Shown here: one piece after another, positions 53,466 through 62,173 of the stretch
How the letters are laid out: every line of letters starts with the position of its first letter
Position numbering within the stretch: position 1 is the stretch's first letter
DNA from: Wenyingzhuangia fucanilytica
Lineage (GTDB): Bacteria > Bacteroidota > Bacteroidia > Flavobacteriales > Flavobacteriaceae
NCBI RefSeq assembly: GCF_001697185.1
Contig: NZ_CP014224.1
Location: forward strand, 3,146,501-3,210,500
DNA: 64,000 nucleotides
Direction of reading: 5' to 3'
Notes under the pieces: generated by a model
Seen by the model: only the letters and a program-made list of their open reading frames with translations
Database searches by the model: none
Told to the model about the DNA's origin: nothing
Position numbers and translations under genes: made by a program

Positions 53466-54764
53466 TTAAACAAAATTTACCAAGTAATAATTCTTTTTAC
53501 CTCTTTGTAACAATACATATTTTCCTGCAATTAAGTCTGATGCAGTAATTTTGTAATCTTCTTTTACTTTTTCTTTATTTACAGAAACTGCATTTTCTTT
53601 TAGAGCACGTCTAGCATCAGAATTAGAACCTAAAAAGTTTGTTTTGGCAGCCAAAGCTCCAATCATATCCAAACCTTCTGTTAACTCATCTTTGCTTAAT
53701 TCTGCTTGAGGAACTCCTTCAAACACATCTAAAAAGGTTTGTTCGTCTAAAGATTTTAAATCTTCAGAAGTAGATTTTCCAAACAAAATAGATGATGCTT
53801 TTACAGCATTATCTAAATCTTCTTGAGAATGTACCATTACAGTAACTTCTTCTGCCAATCTTTTTTGTAACAAACGTAAATGCGGAGCCTCGTTGTGCTC
53901 AGCAATTAATGCTTCTACTTCTTCTTTAGTTAAAAAAGTAAACTTTTTAATAAAGTTTTCAGAATCTTCATCAGAAGAATTTAACCAATATTGGTAAAAT
54001 TTATAAGCCGATGTTCTGTTTTTGTCTAACCAAATATTTCCTCCTTCAGATTTTCCAAACTTAGTTCCATCAGCTTTGGTAATTAACGGACAAGTCATGG
54101 CATATGCTTTTCCTTGTGCCTTACGTCTTACCAATTCTGTACCTGTGGTAATATTTCCCCATTGGTCAGAACCTCCCATTTGTAACTTACAATTTTTGTT
54201 TTGGTACAAATGTAAAAAGTCATATCCTTGGAATAACTGATAGGTAAACTCAGTAAAACTCATTCCATCAGCACCACCTTCTCCTGTAAAACGTTTTTTA
54301 ACAGAATCTTTGGCCATCATATAATTCACCGTTAAGTGCTTTCCAATATCACGAACAAAATCTAACAAAGTAAAATCTTTCATCCAGTCGTAATTGTTTA
54401 CCAATTCCGCTGCATTTTCACCCTCTGAATTAAAATCTAAAAAACGTTCTAACTGACTTTTAATTCCAGCTACGTTTTTTGCTAAAGATTCCTCATCTAA
54501 CATATTACGCTCTGCCGATTTTCCTGATGGATCACCAATCATACCTGTAGCTCCTCCAATTAAAGCAATCGGTTTGTGCCCTGCTTTTTGGAAATGCATT
54601 AACACAATAATCGGAATTAAACTTCCTATATGTAAAGAATCTGCAGTAGGATCAAAACCAATATATCCTGCAGTTACCTCTTCTGCTAATTGTTCTTCAG
54701 TTCCGGGCATAATGTCGTGCATCATCCCTCTCCACTTTAATTCCTCTACAAAGTTGTAAGCCAT
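53466..54764 (-). CDS. tyrS: Tyrosyl-tRNA synthetase
   Basis: Charges tRNA-Tyr. I start at ATG 54764 ([17 protein letters not shown]), not 18 residues upstream, because homologues begin here. HIGH-type motif HIGS at 45-48, tyrosine pocket and [12 protein letters not shown] near 197-208, KMSKS-type loop KFGKS at 235-239, and an S4 RNA-binding domain at the C-terminus. Length 432 is normal. Confidence 0.96.
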   Translation of the reverse strand: MAYNFVEELKWRGMMHDIMPGTEEQLAEEVTAGYIGFDPTADSLHIGSLIPIIVLMHFQKAGHKPIALIGGATGMIGDPSGKSAERNMLDEESLAKNVAGIKSQLERFLDFNSEGENAAELVNNYDWMKDFTLLDFVRDIGKHLTVNYMMAKDSVKKRFTGEGGADGMSFTEFTYQLFQGYDFLHLYQNKNCKLQMGGSDQWGNITTGTELVRRKAQGKAYAMTCPLITKADGTKFGKSEGGNIWLDKNRTSAYKFYQYWLNSSDEDSENFIKKFTFLTKEEVEALIAEHNEAPHLRLLQKRLAEEVTVMVHSQEDLDNAVKASSILFGKSTSEDLKSLDEQTFLDVFEGVPQAELSKDELTEGLDMIGALAAKTNFLGSNSDARRALKENAVSVNKEKVKEDYKITASDLIAGKYVLLQRGKKNYYLVNFV

Positions 54765-55107
54765 TTTAAAAAATTTTGAGCAAAGATACTTTTTCAAGCA
54801 GCAATTAGCAAGGTGCAATTAACAATTTACAAAATCCAGTTTTTAGAGTATTTCCCTGAAACAAGTTCAGGGTCGGGCTGTCGTTACTCGCTTTTTGTTT
54901 TTTTGAATCCAGAATTCAGAATTTAGAATTCAGGAGTTAGGAAGTAGAGTAGTTAACAATTTTCAGAAGCTCCTTAACTACTCGTATTCTTAAATTCTAA
55001 AAAAAACAAAAGAGCTCTAACAGAGAGCCTGTCTTGAGGAATTCGAAAGACTCCATCCCTAACGCAAAAACCTCAACTATCAAACATTTATTCCTTAAAT
55101 TTGATGC
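54765..55107. other. Gene-free 343-bp intergenic region with nested inverted repeats
   Basis: No plausible gene. It holds CCCTGAA/TTCAGGG (54851-54869), a run of near-repeats of AGAATT(C/T)AG around 54911-54932, and a 10-bp inverted repeat GAGTAGTTAA (54947-54956) with 54974-54983, itself flanked by TTAGAATT (54923-54930) and AATTCTAA (54993-55000), giving a long imperfect hairpin. A TAAATTTG -7 box at 55096-55103 lies 4 bp before the uvrC GTG. The pieces look like intergenic repeat debris. Confidence 0.55.
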
Positions 55108-56901
55108 GTGAATCAAGACATCAAACTTAAAATAACCGTTTTACCTTCAACCCCTGGAGTTTATCAATATTTTGATAAAGACGGAACTATTATTTATGTA
55201 GGTAAAGCCATCAATTTAAAAAAGCGAGTAAGTAGCTACTTTACCAAAACACATGACGATGCTAAAACACGAATTTTAGTTTCTAAAATTGTAGATATTA
55301 AACACATTGTGGTTGCTACAGAAACCGATGCTTTACTGTTAGAAAACAACCTAATAAAAAAATACAAACCCAAGTACAACGTACTTTTAAAAGACGATAA
55401 AAGTTACCCTTGGATTTGTATAAAAAAAGAACGTTTTCCTAGAATTTTTGTCACTAGAAAAATGATTCGTGACGGATCGGAATATTTTGGTCCTTACACC
55501 AGTGTAAAAACTGCCTATGCCTTGTTAGATTTAATTAAAGAACTCTATCAAATTCGCAGTTGTATGTTCGATTTAAGTGCCGAAAACATCAACACCGGAA
55601 AATTTAAAGTTTGTTTAGACTATCACATTAAAAAATGTAAAGGCCCTTGCGAAGGTTTACAAACCGAAAGTGCTTACAACAATCAGATTACTGCTATCAG
55701 AAACATTATTAAAGGAAACTTTAAAGATTCTTTAAAAGCTTTTGAAAGCATGATGCATGAATTTGCAGCACAAATGGAATTTGAAGAAGCCCAAAAAATT
55801 AAAGAAAAAATGGATTTATTGGCTAACTACCAAGCAAAATCTACCATTATAAGTCCAACCATTAACAATGTAGATGTTTTTTCTATTTTATCTGATGAAA
55901 CGGCTGGATATGTTAATTTCTTTAAAATTTCTAACGGATCTATCATTCAATCTCACACCATAGAAATTAAGAAAAAATTAGACGAAACAGATAAAGAATT
56001 ACTAGAACTAGCTATTATAGAGCTTAGAGAAAGGTTCAATTCTATAAGTCCAGAAATCTTAGTTCCTTTTAAAGTAAATGTTGGAGAAAACATAAAAGTA
56101 ACCGTTCCTAAACAAGGAGATAAATTACGTGTGGTAGAGCTTTCTTTACGCAACGCAAAATATTACAGGCAAGAACAATTTAAACAAGTACAAATTGTAG
56201 ATCCGGAGAGGCATACCAAAAGAATTATGGCTCAAATGAAAACCGATTTACATTTAAGTGCAGAACCAAGACATATAGAATGTTTTGATAACTCCAACAT
56301 ACAAGGAACCAATCCTGTTGCTGCTTGCGTGGTTTTTAAAGACGGAAAACCAAGCAAAAAAGATTACAGACATTTTAACATTAAATCCGTAGAAGGTCCA
56401 GATGATTTTGCTTCTATGGAAGAAGCTGTTTATAGACGTTATAAAAGACTTTTAGACGAAGACCAACCTTTGCCTCAATTAATTTTAATTGACGGTGGTA
56501 AAGGACAGTTATCATCAGCCTTGAAAAGTTTAGATCTTTTGGGTTTGCGAAATAAAATCGCCATCATAGGAATTGCAAAAAGGTTGGAAGAATTATTTTT
56601 TCCAGACGACCCTATTCCTTTGTATTTAGATAAAAAATCGGAAACACTTAAAATTTTACAACAACTAAGAAACGAAGCGCATCGTTTTGGAATTACACAT
56701 CACCGAAACAGACGTAGCAATGCAGCTTTAAATTCTGAATTAGAAACTATTCCTGGAATTGGAAAACAAAGTGTAGAAAGTTTGTTACAGTACTTTAAAT
56801 CTGTAAAAAGAATAAAATCCGCAACAATAGAACAATTAAGTAGTGTTTTAGGCAATTCAAGAGCAAAAAAATTACATAATTTCTACCATAAAAAAAAGTA
56901 A
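55108..56901 (+). CDS. uvrC: Excinuclease ABC subunit C
   Basis: Makes both incisions in nucleotide excision repair. GIY-YIG nuclease at ~12-90 (TPGVYQYFDKDG, IIYVGKAINLKKRVSSYF), UVR motif near 210-235 (EFEEAQKIKEKMDLL), an RNase-H-like C-terminal nuclease (IECFDNSNIQGTNPVAACVV, ILIDGGKGQL) and tandem helix-hairpin-helix (ETIPGIGKQSVESLLQYF). 597 residues, normal. The start is GTG at 55108; the ATG 4 bp earlier is in another frame. Confidence 0.96.
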   Translation: MNQDIKLKITVLPSTPGVYQYFDKDGTIIYVGKAINLKKRVSSYFTKTHDDAKTRILVSKIVDIKHIVVATETDALLLENNLIKKYKPKYNVLLKDDKSYPWICIKKERFPRIFVTRKMIRDGSEYFGPYTSVKTAYALLDLIKELYQIRSCMFDLSAENINTGKFKVCLDYHIKKCKGPCEGLQTESAYNNQITAIRNIIKGNFKDSLKAFESMMHEFAAQMEFEEAQKIKEKMDLLANYQAKSTIISPTINNVDVFSILSDETAGYVNFFKISNGSIIQSHTIEIKKKLDETDKELLELAIIELRERFNSISPEILVPFKVNVGENIKVTVPKQGDKLRVVELSLRNAKYYRQEQFKQVQIVDPERHTKRIMAQMKTDLHLSAEPRHIECFDNSNIQGTNPVAACVVFKDGKPSKKDYRHFNIKSVEGPDDFASMEEAVYRRYKRLLDEDQPLPQLILIDGGKGQLSSALKSLDLLGLRNKIAIIGIAKRLEELFFPDDPIPLYLDKKSETLKILQQLRNEAHRFGITHHRNRRSNAALNSELETIPGIGKQSVESLLQYFKSVKRIKSATIEQLSSVLGNSRAKKLHNFYHKKK

Positions 56902-56914
56902 CTTTATAATCATT

Positions 56915-59137
56915 ATGAAAGTCAAAACACTCCTTTTTTTCAGCCTTATTTTTCAGCTAACTTTTAGCCAAGAATTAAAAATGGATTCTATTTTCAAGAA
57001 ACCTAAAATTGGTTTGGTGCTAAGTGGTGGAGGCGCCAAAGGGTTTTCTCATATTGGTGTATTAAAAGCCATTGAAAAAGCAGGATTAAAAATAGATTAT
57101 ATTGGAGGAACCAGTATGGGTGCTGCTGTAGGAGCCTTATATGCCACAGGGTATTCTGCTCAACAAATTGACTCCATTATCACCTCTATTCATTTTATGG
57201 ATATGCTAACCGATAAAATGGATAGAAAATACGCTTCATTTTTCGACAAAAAACACGGTGAAAAATACCTGCTAAATCTCCCTATAAAAAACGGGAAAAT
57301 AGGTCTTCCTCTAGCATTGTCTAAAGGACAAAGTACCTACAATAAACTAAGCGAACTATATTACCCTGTAGCTGATATCAACGATTTTTCTAAATTTCCT
57401 ATTCCTTTTTTCTGTGTAACAACCAATATAGAAAATGGTAAAGGAATTGAAATCAACAGCGGATCATTACCCGAAGCCATTAGATCTAGTGCTTCTTTAC
57501 CTACACTATTATCACCATACAAAATAGATTCTTTAAGAACTGTTATTGATGGAGGAATTGCTGATAATTTCCCTGTAGATATCATGAAAAAAAAGGGAGT
57601 TGATATTATTATAGGAGTAGATGTACAAGGAGTACTACAAAAACCAGAAAACATTAATTCTGCTTTAAAAGTAATTGATCAAATTATCAACTTTCAGTTG
57701 TATGGAGAAGAACATAATAAAACCAAAGAGGTCGATATTTATATTCATCCAGATGTATACAGTTACGGAATGGTTGATTTTGATAAAACAAGACAGTTAA
57801 TTACGGAAGGAGAAAAATCTGCAGAAGAGTTTTTAGAAACCTTTGAAAAACTGGCCCAACAACAAGGCACAAATCCCAAAAAACATACACTATTAAATAC
57901 GAATAACAAAAAATATATTATCAACGAAATAAACATTGAGGGTAGCGATAATTTTACCAGGAGATATATACGAGGTAAATTAAACATAAAACCAGGTGAA
58001 AAAATATCTAATGTTGAATTAAGTAATCGTATTAATTATTTAACACAAACTAAAAACTTTAACAGCATCCGATACGCTTTTATTAAAAAAGATAGCATAG
58101 TTAATTTAGATTTTAAAATAGAAGAGAATCCCCAATCTCTATATTTAAAAGTTGGTGCTCACTACGACACCACTTACAAACTTTCTGGTCTTGTAAACAT
58201 TACTGACAAACACCTGCTTTTAAGAAACGATGTTCTTTCTGTTGATCTTGCTTTTGGAGACAATATAAGAGCTGAGCTTAACTATTTTGTTGATAATGGA
58301 CATTTTTTAAGTTATGGGTTTAACTCTATGTTTAATCAGCTAGAAACAAGTGTAAATCTTGGAGATGACAATAATACAAGTATAAATTTTGAACACAGTA
58401 ATATCTACAACTATTTGTATTCTCAAATAAATTTTAAAAACAAGTTTGCTATTTCTTTAGGACTAGAACATCAACATATCCGTAGATACACACGTACTTT
58501 TATCATTGATCCTAATACCGATAGAACTTATTTTGATAAATCAAATTATCTAAACTTTTTAGCAAAACTAGAACTAGATACCTATGACAAAAAAAGCTTT
58601 CCTAACAATGGTTATTTAATCAAATCAACGTTTAGAACTTATTTATCATCTACAGATTATAACAATAATTTTAATCCTATTTCTCAAGCAAGAATACTGC
58701 TAGAGGGTATTAAAACCATTTCTAACACCGTTTCTTTATTTCTACAAGCTGATGGAGGTGTTTCTATTACTAGTAACAATCAAGAGAACTTAAACTATGG
58801 AATTGGTGGTTACGGAAACAATTTTGTTTATAATTATGTTCCTTTTTATGGATATACTTTTTCGGAACTTGTGGGGAATTCATACCTTAAAACTGCGGCA
58901 TCTCTTCGTTATAGATTTTACAAAAAAAACTATCTAGATTTTTATGCTAATTACGCGATTGTTACAGATGATGTTTTTCATTTTTTAAAGCATCAACCTT
59001 TCTTTAAAAACGCAAAAACAGGTTATTCTATTGGTTATAGCGCTGATAGTTTTATAGGACCTATAGATGTTAGATACGCTTGGTCACCAGAAAACAGAAA
59101 CGATGCCATTTATATAAGTGTTGGATTTTGGTTTTAA
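56915..59137 (+). CDS. Patatin-like phospholipase with POTRA and Omp85 barrel (PlpD type)
   Basis: A 740-residue protein with a signal peptide (ending TFSQ), a patatin domain (~31-300), a POTRA-like domain (~325-400) and an Omp85-type barrel to the C-terminal FWF. Patatin motifs: GGGAKG (38-43), GTSMG with nucleophile Ser67, and IDGG with Asp212. This is the type Vd secretion architecture, in which the barrel exports or displays the lipase; lipid substrate unknown. It starts 13 bp after uvrC, so shares its transcript. Confidence 0.92.
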   Translation: MKVKTLLFFSLIFQLTFSQELKMDSIFKKPKIGLVLSGGGAKGFSHIGVLKAIEKAGLKIDYIGGTSMGAAVGALYATGYSAQQIDSIITSIHFMDMLTDKMDRKYASFFDKKHGEKYLLNLPIKNGKIGLPLALSKGQSTYNKLSELYYPVADINDFSKFPIPFFCVTTNIENGKGIEINSGSLPEAIRSSASLPTLLSPYKIDSLRTVIDGGIADNFPVDIMKKKGVDIIIGVDVQGVLQKPENINSALKVIDQIINFQLYGEEHNKTKEVDIYIHPDVYSYGMVDFDKTRQLITEGEKSAEEFLETFEKLAQQQGTNPKKHTLLNTNNKKYIINEINIEGSDNFTRRYIRGKLNIKPGEKISNVELSNRINYLTQTKNFNSIRYAFIKKDSIVNLDFKIEENPQSLYLKVGAHYDTTYKLSGLVNITDKHLLLRNDVLSVDLAFGDNIRAELNYFVDNGHFLSYGFNSMFNQLETSVNLGDDNNTSINFEHSNIYNYLYSQINFKNKFAISLGLEHQHIRRYTRTFIIDPNTDRTYFDKSNYLNFLAKLELDTYDKKSFPNNGYLIKSTFRTYLSSTDYNNNFNPISQARILLEGIKTISNTVSLFLQADGGVSITSNNQENLNYGIGGYGNNFVYNYVPFYGYTFSELVGNSYLKTAASLRYRFYKKNYLDFYANYAIVTDDVFHFLKHQPFFKNAKTGYSIGYSADSFIGPIDVRYAWSPENRNDAIYISVGFWF

Positions 59138-59149
59138 TATATTTGCAGC

Positions 59150-59878
59150 ATGAATTTTAACATACTTCAAACAAACAAAACTGCATATCCTTTAATTTTT
59201 ATAGTTATTCTTTGCATTCCAATGCTATTCTTTGATTCCGTTTATTTTTCTGCGAATTATTTTAACGGAAAGCACATTACTTCTTTTTTAGTTATTAGCA
59301 TCACCTTATATTTAATTTGGGCAGTACCTCTACGACTAAAAATTCTGATGCTTATTATGATTCCTCTTTCATGGCTTGGAGAATATATTTTTAGCGATCT
59401 TTTAGATATGTACCATTACCGAGAACATTCAATACCATTATACGTCCCTTTTGGACACGCTATTGTTTTTGGTACAGGATGGCTACTTACACAAAGAAGT
59501 ATGGCAATAAAACAACCAAAAAAATTTAAAAAAATACTCACCGGGTTTTATATAATTAGCTTCTGTTTTGTAATCTTTATTTTAAAAGATACTTTAAGTT
59601 TATTTTTAGGAGTTTTATTTTTTTTGAGCTTAAAAAGAAAAAAATTCTTGCCTTTTTATTTAATGATGAGTCTTATAGTACTCTACCTAGAACTAGTAGG
59701 CACATTTTTGGGAGCATGGAAATGGGATGCGGAACAGGGTATTTTTAAAACCGTTAACCCTCCTTTAGGAGCCATTTTCTTTTATGTAGGCGGAGACATG
59801 CTTTTGGGTAAAGTCACAAGGTTTTCTCTAAGACAAAGACGTAAAATAAGAAACAAACTCAACTTAAAAACAGCCTAA
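59150..59878 (+). CDS. Polytopic membrane protein, unknown function
   Basis: A 242-residue protein with about seven hydrophobic segments. Conserved-looking polar or aromatic motifs sit between them: LDMYHYREHSIPLYVPFGHAIVFG, ELVGTFLGAWKWDAEQG and NPPLGAIFFYVGGD, suggesting a membrane enzyme rather than a simple transporter. I do not recognise the family. A TATATTTG box (59138-59145) just 4 bp before the ATG could give it a separate, nearly leaderless transcript; otherwise it is co-transcribed with the patatin gene 12 bp upstream. Confidence 0.72.
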   Translation: MNFNILQTNKTAYPLIFIVILCIPMLFFDSVYFSANYFNGKHITSFLVISITLYLIWAVPLRLKILMLIMIPLSWLGEYIFSDLLDMYHYREHSIPLYVPFGHAIVFGTGWLLTQRSMAIKQPKKFKKILTGFYIISFCFVIFILKDTLSLFLGVLFFLSLKRKKFLPFYLMMSLIVLYLELVGTFLGAWKWDAEQGIFKTVNPPLGAIFFYVGGDMLLGKVTRFSLRQRRKIRNKLNLKTA

Positions 59879-59883
59879 AATAA

Positions 59884-59916
59884 AAAACCCTATCAAAATT
59901 ATTTTGATAGGGTTTT
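59884..59916. terminator. Bidirectional terminator between membrane-protein gene and rng
   Basis: A 33-nt palindrome with 16-nt arms (59884-59899 and 59901-59916) and core ACCCTATCAAAAT, A-run left and T-run right. It lies 5 bp after the rightward stop and 12 bp past the end of leftward rng. Confidence 0.9.
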
Positions 59917-59927
59917 ATGATATGATT

Positions 59928-61457
59928 TTACTTTTTAAAAGAAAACTTATACTGTAAATACATATAAGCATCTCTAGGAATAATACGAATCCATTTTTTG
60001 TGTTCTGCAAACCAAGCTCTTTGCTGAGACTTTAGTTTTCTTTTTAAATAAGCAGCCACAAAAGGATGTACATGTAAAAAGATTTTTTCGTTACGTTTAT
60101 TAGTCGATAAGATTTTTCTTAGTTCAACATCAATCTTACTAACCAGCACTATAGGTGCCTCTACTTCTCCGTTTTTATTCGGATTAGGTTCTCTCGTTTT
60201 AATATTCGTTTCTGGACGAACACGTTGACGAGTAATTTGCACTAAACCAAACTTACTTGGAGGTAAAATTTTGTGTTTGGTTCTATCAGTAGCCATTTCA
60301 TTTTTAAGATGTTCAAATAGTTGTTGTCTGTTTTCATTGCTATTCATATCAATAAAATCGACTACTATAATTCCACCCATGTCTCTTAATCTTAGCTGAC
60401 GTGCAATTTCGGTTGCTGCAATTAAGTTTACTTCAAGCGCTGTGTCTTGTTGTGAATTGGCTTTATTAGATCTATTTCCACTATTTACATCAATAACATG
60501 TAGGGCTTCGGTATGTTCTATAACCAAATAAGCACCTTTACTCATTGATACGGTTTCACCAAAAGCAGATTTAATCTGTCTTTCTATTCCATATTTTTCA
60601 AATATTGGAGTATTGCCGTCATAGTCTTTAACTATTCCGACTTTTTTAGGATCTATTTCTTGAATGTAATCTCGTATTTCTGTTGCTAATTCTTCATCAT
60701 CAACAACAATACTTGTAAAAGAATCATTCAAAACATCTCTAAGAATAGAAGATGCCCTATTTAACTCGCTTAAAACTTTGGTAGGTGTATTTGTATTTGG
60801 AATACGTTTACACATATCTACCCATCGTTGTAGCGAATTTTGTAAATCTTTGTCTAATTCTGCAACCTTTTTTCCTTGTGCTACTGTGCGCAGAATTAGT
60901 CCAAACCCTTTAGGTTTGATACTTTTTGCCAGTTTTTTTAATCTTTCTTTTTCTTTTGGATCATCAATCTTTTGAGAAACAGAAACTCTGTTAGAAAACG
61001 GGACTAAAACTAAATACCTACCAGCAATGGACAACTCAGAACTAATTCGTGGTCCTTTAGTAGATATAGGTTCTTTTACAATTTGAACAAGAATGTTTTG
61101 CTTTGGTTTTAAAACCTTGTCAATACTACCTCCTTTGTCAATATCTTTTTCAAATTGAAATTTGCTTAACGTAAAATCTTTGTAATTACCTGTACTTATT
61201 TTCTTTAAAAAACTATTTAGAGAATTTACTTGAGCACCTAAATCATGGTAATGTAAAAAACCATCTTTGGCATAACCAACATCAACAAAAGAGGCGTTTA
61301 AACCTTTTAAAACTTTTCCTGCTTTGGCTAAAAATATATCACCTACCGATATTTTATTATCGTTAGATTCATTATTTAACTCAATTAATCTACCATCTCT
61401 AAGTAATGCAAAATCTATATCAGAAGAATTGGAACGAATTATTAATTCTAATTTCAT
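59928..61457 (-). CDS. rng: Ribonuclease E/G family protein
   Basis: Single-strand endoribonuclease in RNA processing and turnover. N-terminal S1-like RNA-binding region (~38-125: VGDIFLAKAGKVLKGLNASFVDVGYAKDGFLH), catalytic acids in HVIDVNSGNR and GGIIVVDFIDM. 509 residues, like RNase G rather than long RNase E. The zinc-link CPxCxG motif after QITRQRVRPE is missing and replaced by a charged stretch. It follows the 29-residue basic ORF and has a hairpin-containing leader. Confidence 0.94.
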   Translation of the reverse strand: MKLELIIRSNSSDIDFALLRDGRLIELNNESNDNKISVGDIFLAKAGKVLKGLNASFVDVGYAKDGFLHYHDLGAQVNSLNSFLKKISTGNYKDFTLSKFQFEKDIDKGGSIDKVLKPKQNILVQIVKEPISTKGPRISSELSIAGRYLVLVPFSNRVSVSQKIDDPKEKERLKKLAKSIKPKGFGLILRTVAQGKKVAELDKDLQNSLQRWVDMCKRIPNTNTPTKVLSELNRASSILRDVLNDSFTSIVVDDEELATEIRDYIQEIDPKKVGIVKDYDGNTPIFEKYGIERQIKSAFGETVSMSKGAYLVIEHTEALHVIDVNSGNRSNKANSQQDTALEVNLIAATEIARQLRLRDMGGIIVVDFIDMNSNENRQQLFEHLKNEMATDRTKHKILPPSKFGLVQITRQRVRPETNIKTREPNPNKNGEVEAPIVLVSKIDVELRKILSTNKRNEKIFLHVHPFVAAYLKRKLKSQQRAWFAEHKKWIRIIPRDAYMYLQYKFSFKK

Positions 61458-61515
61458 CCTGATTTTGTATTAGTATGCTACTTGCGTAACACGATTAAAA
61501 ATAAGTGTATTGATA

Positions 61516-61569
61516 ATTAAGACGTTTGTCTTAATGTCAATGAACGTGTAATGGTTTTTACGAAACCAT
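61516..61569 (-). promoter_or_regulatory. Two hairpins in the rng leader
   Basis: Within the 140 bp upstream of rng are ATTAAGAC (61516-61523) pairing with 61528-61535 around a 4-nt loop, and ATGGTTT (61551-61557) pairing with 61563-61569 around a 5-nt loop. Neither has a T-run, so they are not simple terminators. By analogy with RNase E of E. coli, whose leader hairpins mediate autoregulation, these may be regulatory; that is inference. Confidence 0.4.
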
Positions 61570-61570
61570 A

Positions 61571-61609
61571 AAAAACAAGAAAAAGTAAGTTTAAAACTTA
61601 CTTTTTCTT
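61571..61609 (-). terminator. Terminator overlapping the stop of the 29-residue ORF
   Basis: A 33-nt palindrome, arms 61577-61592 and 61594-61609, with a further T-run (A on the plus strand, 61571-61575) on the leftward side. The stop codon (61598-61600) and the last three Lys codons of the small basic ORF are inside the stem. It may partly separate hup and the small gene from rng. Confidence 0.75.
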
Positions 61610-61687
61610 ATGTCTGTTAGCTCTTGATCTTTTCTTACGTTTGTGAGTAGAGATCTTAGCTCTTTTTCTTTTCTTACCGCTTGGCAT
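61598..61687 (-). CDS. 29-residue strongly basic protein, possibly ribosome-associated
   Basis: A short reading frame translating to MPSGKKRKRAKISTHKRKKR followed by SRANRHKKK, with 18 Lys, Arg or His residues in 29 and no acidic residue. I recall near-identical MPSGKKRKR proteins in many Bacteroidota, beside rng and hup; their function is not established to my knowledge. The composition suggests RNA or ribosome binding. It begins 64 bp after hup on the same strand and ends inside a terminator. Confidence 0.8.
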   Translation of the reverse strand: MPSGKKRKRAKISTHKRKKRSRANRHKKK

Positions 61688-61751
61688 AATGTTATAATTT
61701 TAAAGTCTCCTTATTTAGAGATTGTTAATAATCTATTTTTATGTAAAGCTA

Positions 61752-62042
61752 CTACTTTACTTCTACTTTTGCTTTAACTCCTTCAGTAAATGTCTTCGCA
61801 GGTTTAAATGCTGGGATATTATGTGCTGGAATTTTAATTGTTGTGTTCTTAGAAATGTTTCTTCCTGTCTTTTCAGCTCTAGTTTTGATCACAAAACTTC
61901 CGAATCCTCTTAAGTAAACATTGTCTCCGTTCTCTAAAGCATTCTTTACTTCATCCATAAACGCTTCAACAGTTGCCAAAACATCAGCTTTTTCAATTCC
62001 TGATTTATCTGCAATTGTCGTAACTAAATCTGCTTTCGTCAT
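61752..62042 (-). CDS. hup: HU-family DNA-binding protein
   Basis: A small histone-like nucleoid protein. 96 residues, with the typical MTKADLVTTIADKSGIEKADV start, GDNVYLRGFGSFVIKTRAEKTGRN DNA-contacting arm region and KIPAHNIPAFKPAKTF end. Divergent from mutY; upstream of the small basic gene and rng, as in other flavobacteria. Confidence 0.96.
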   Translation of the reverse strand: MTKADLVTTIADKSGIEKADVLATVEAFMDEVKNALENGDNVYLRGFGSFVIKTRAEKTGRNISKNTTIKIPAHNIPAFKPAKTFTEGVKAKVEVK

Positions 62043-62146
62043 TTCTTATTAATTTATTGTTTCTAGAAAAAAATTGAGGACGCAAATATAGGATAATTAA
62101 TTAATTCTAAAAAGATTAACCATCAATTTTTAATAGAAGTTTTATG

Positions 62147-62154
62147 TAAGTTTG
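62147..62154 (+). promoter_or_regulatory. -7 promoter box for mutY
   Basis: TAAGTTTG matches TAnnTTTG, followed by CATTCC, 19 bp before the mutY ATG. No clear -33 TTG. Confidence 0.42.
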
Positions 62155-62173
62155 CATTCCTAAGAACAAAGAT

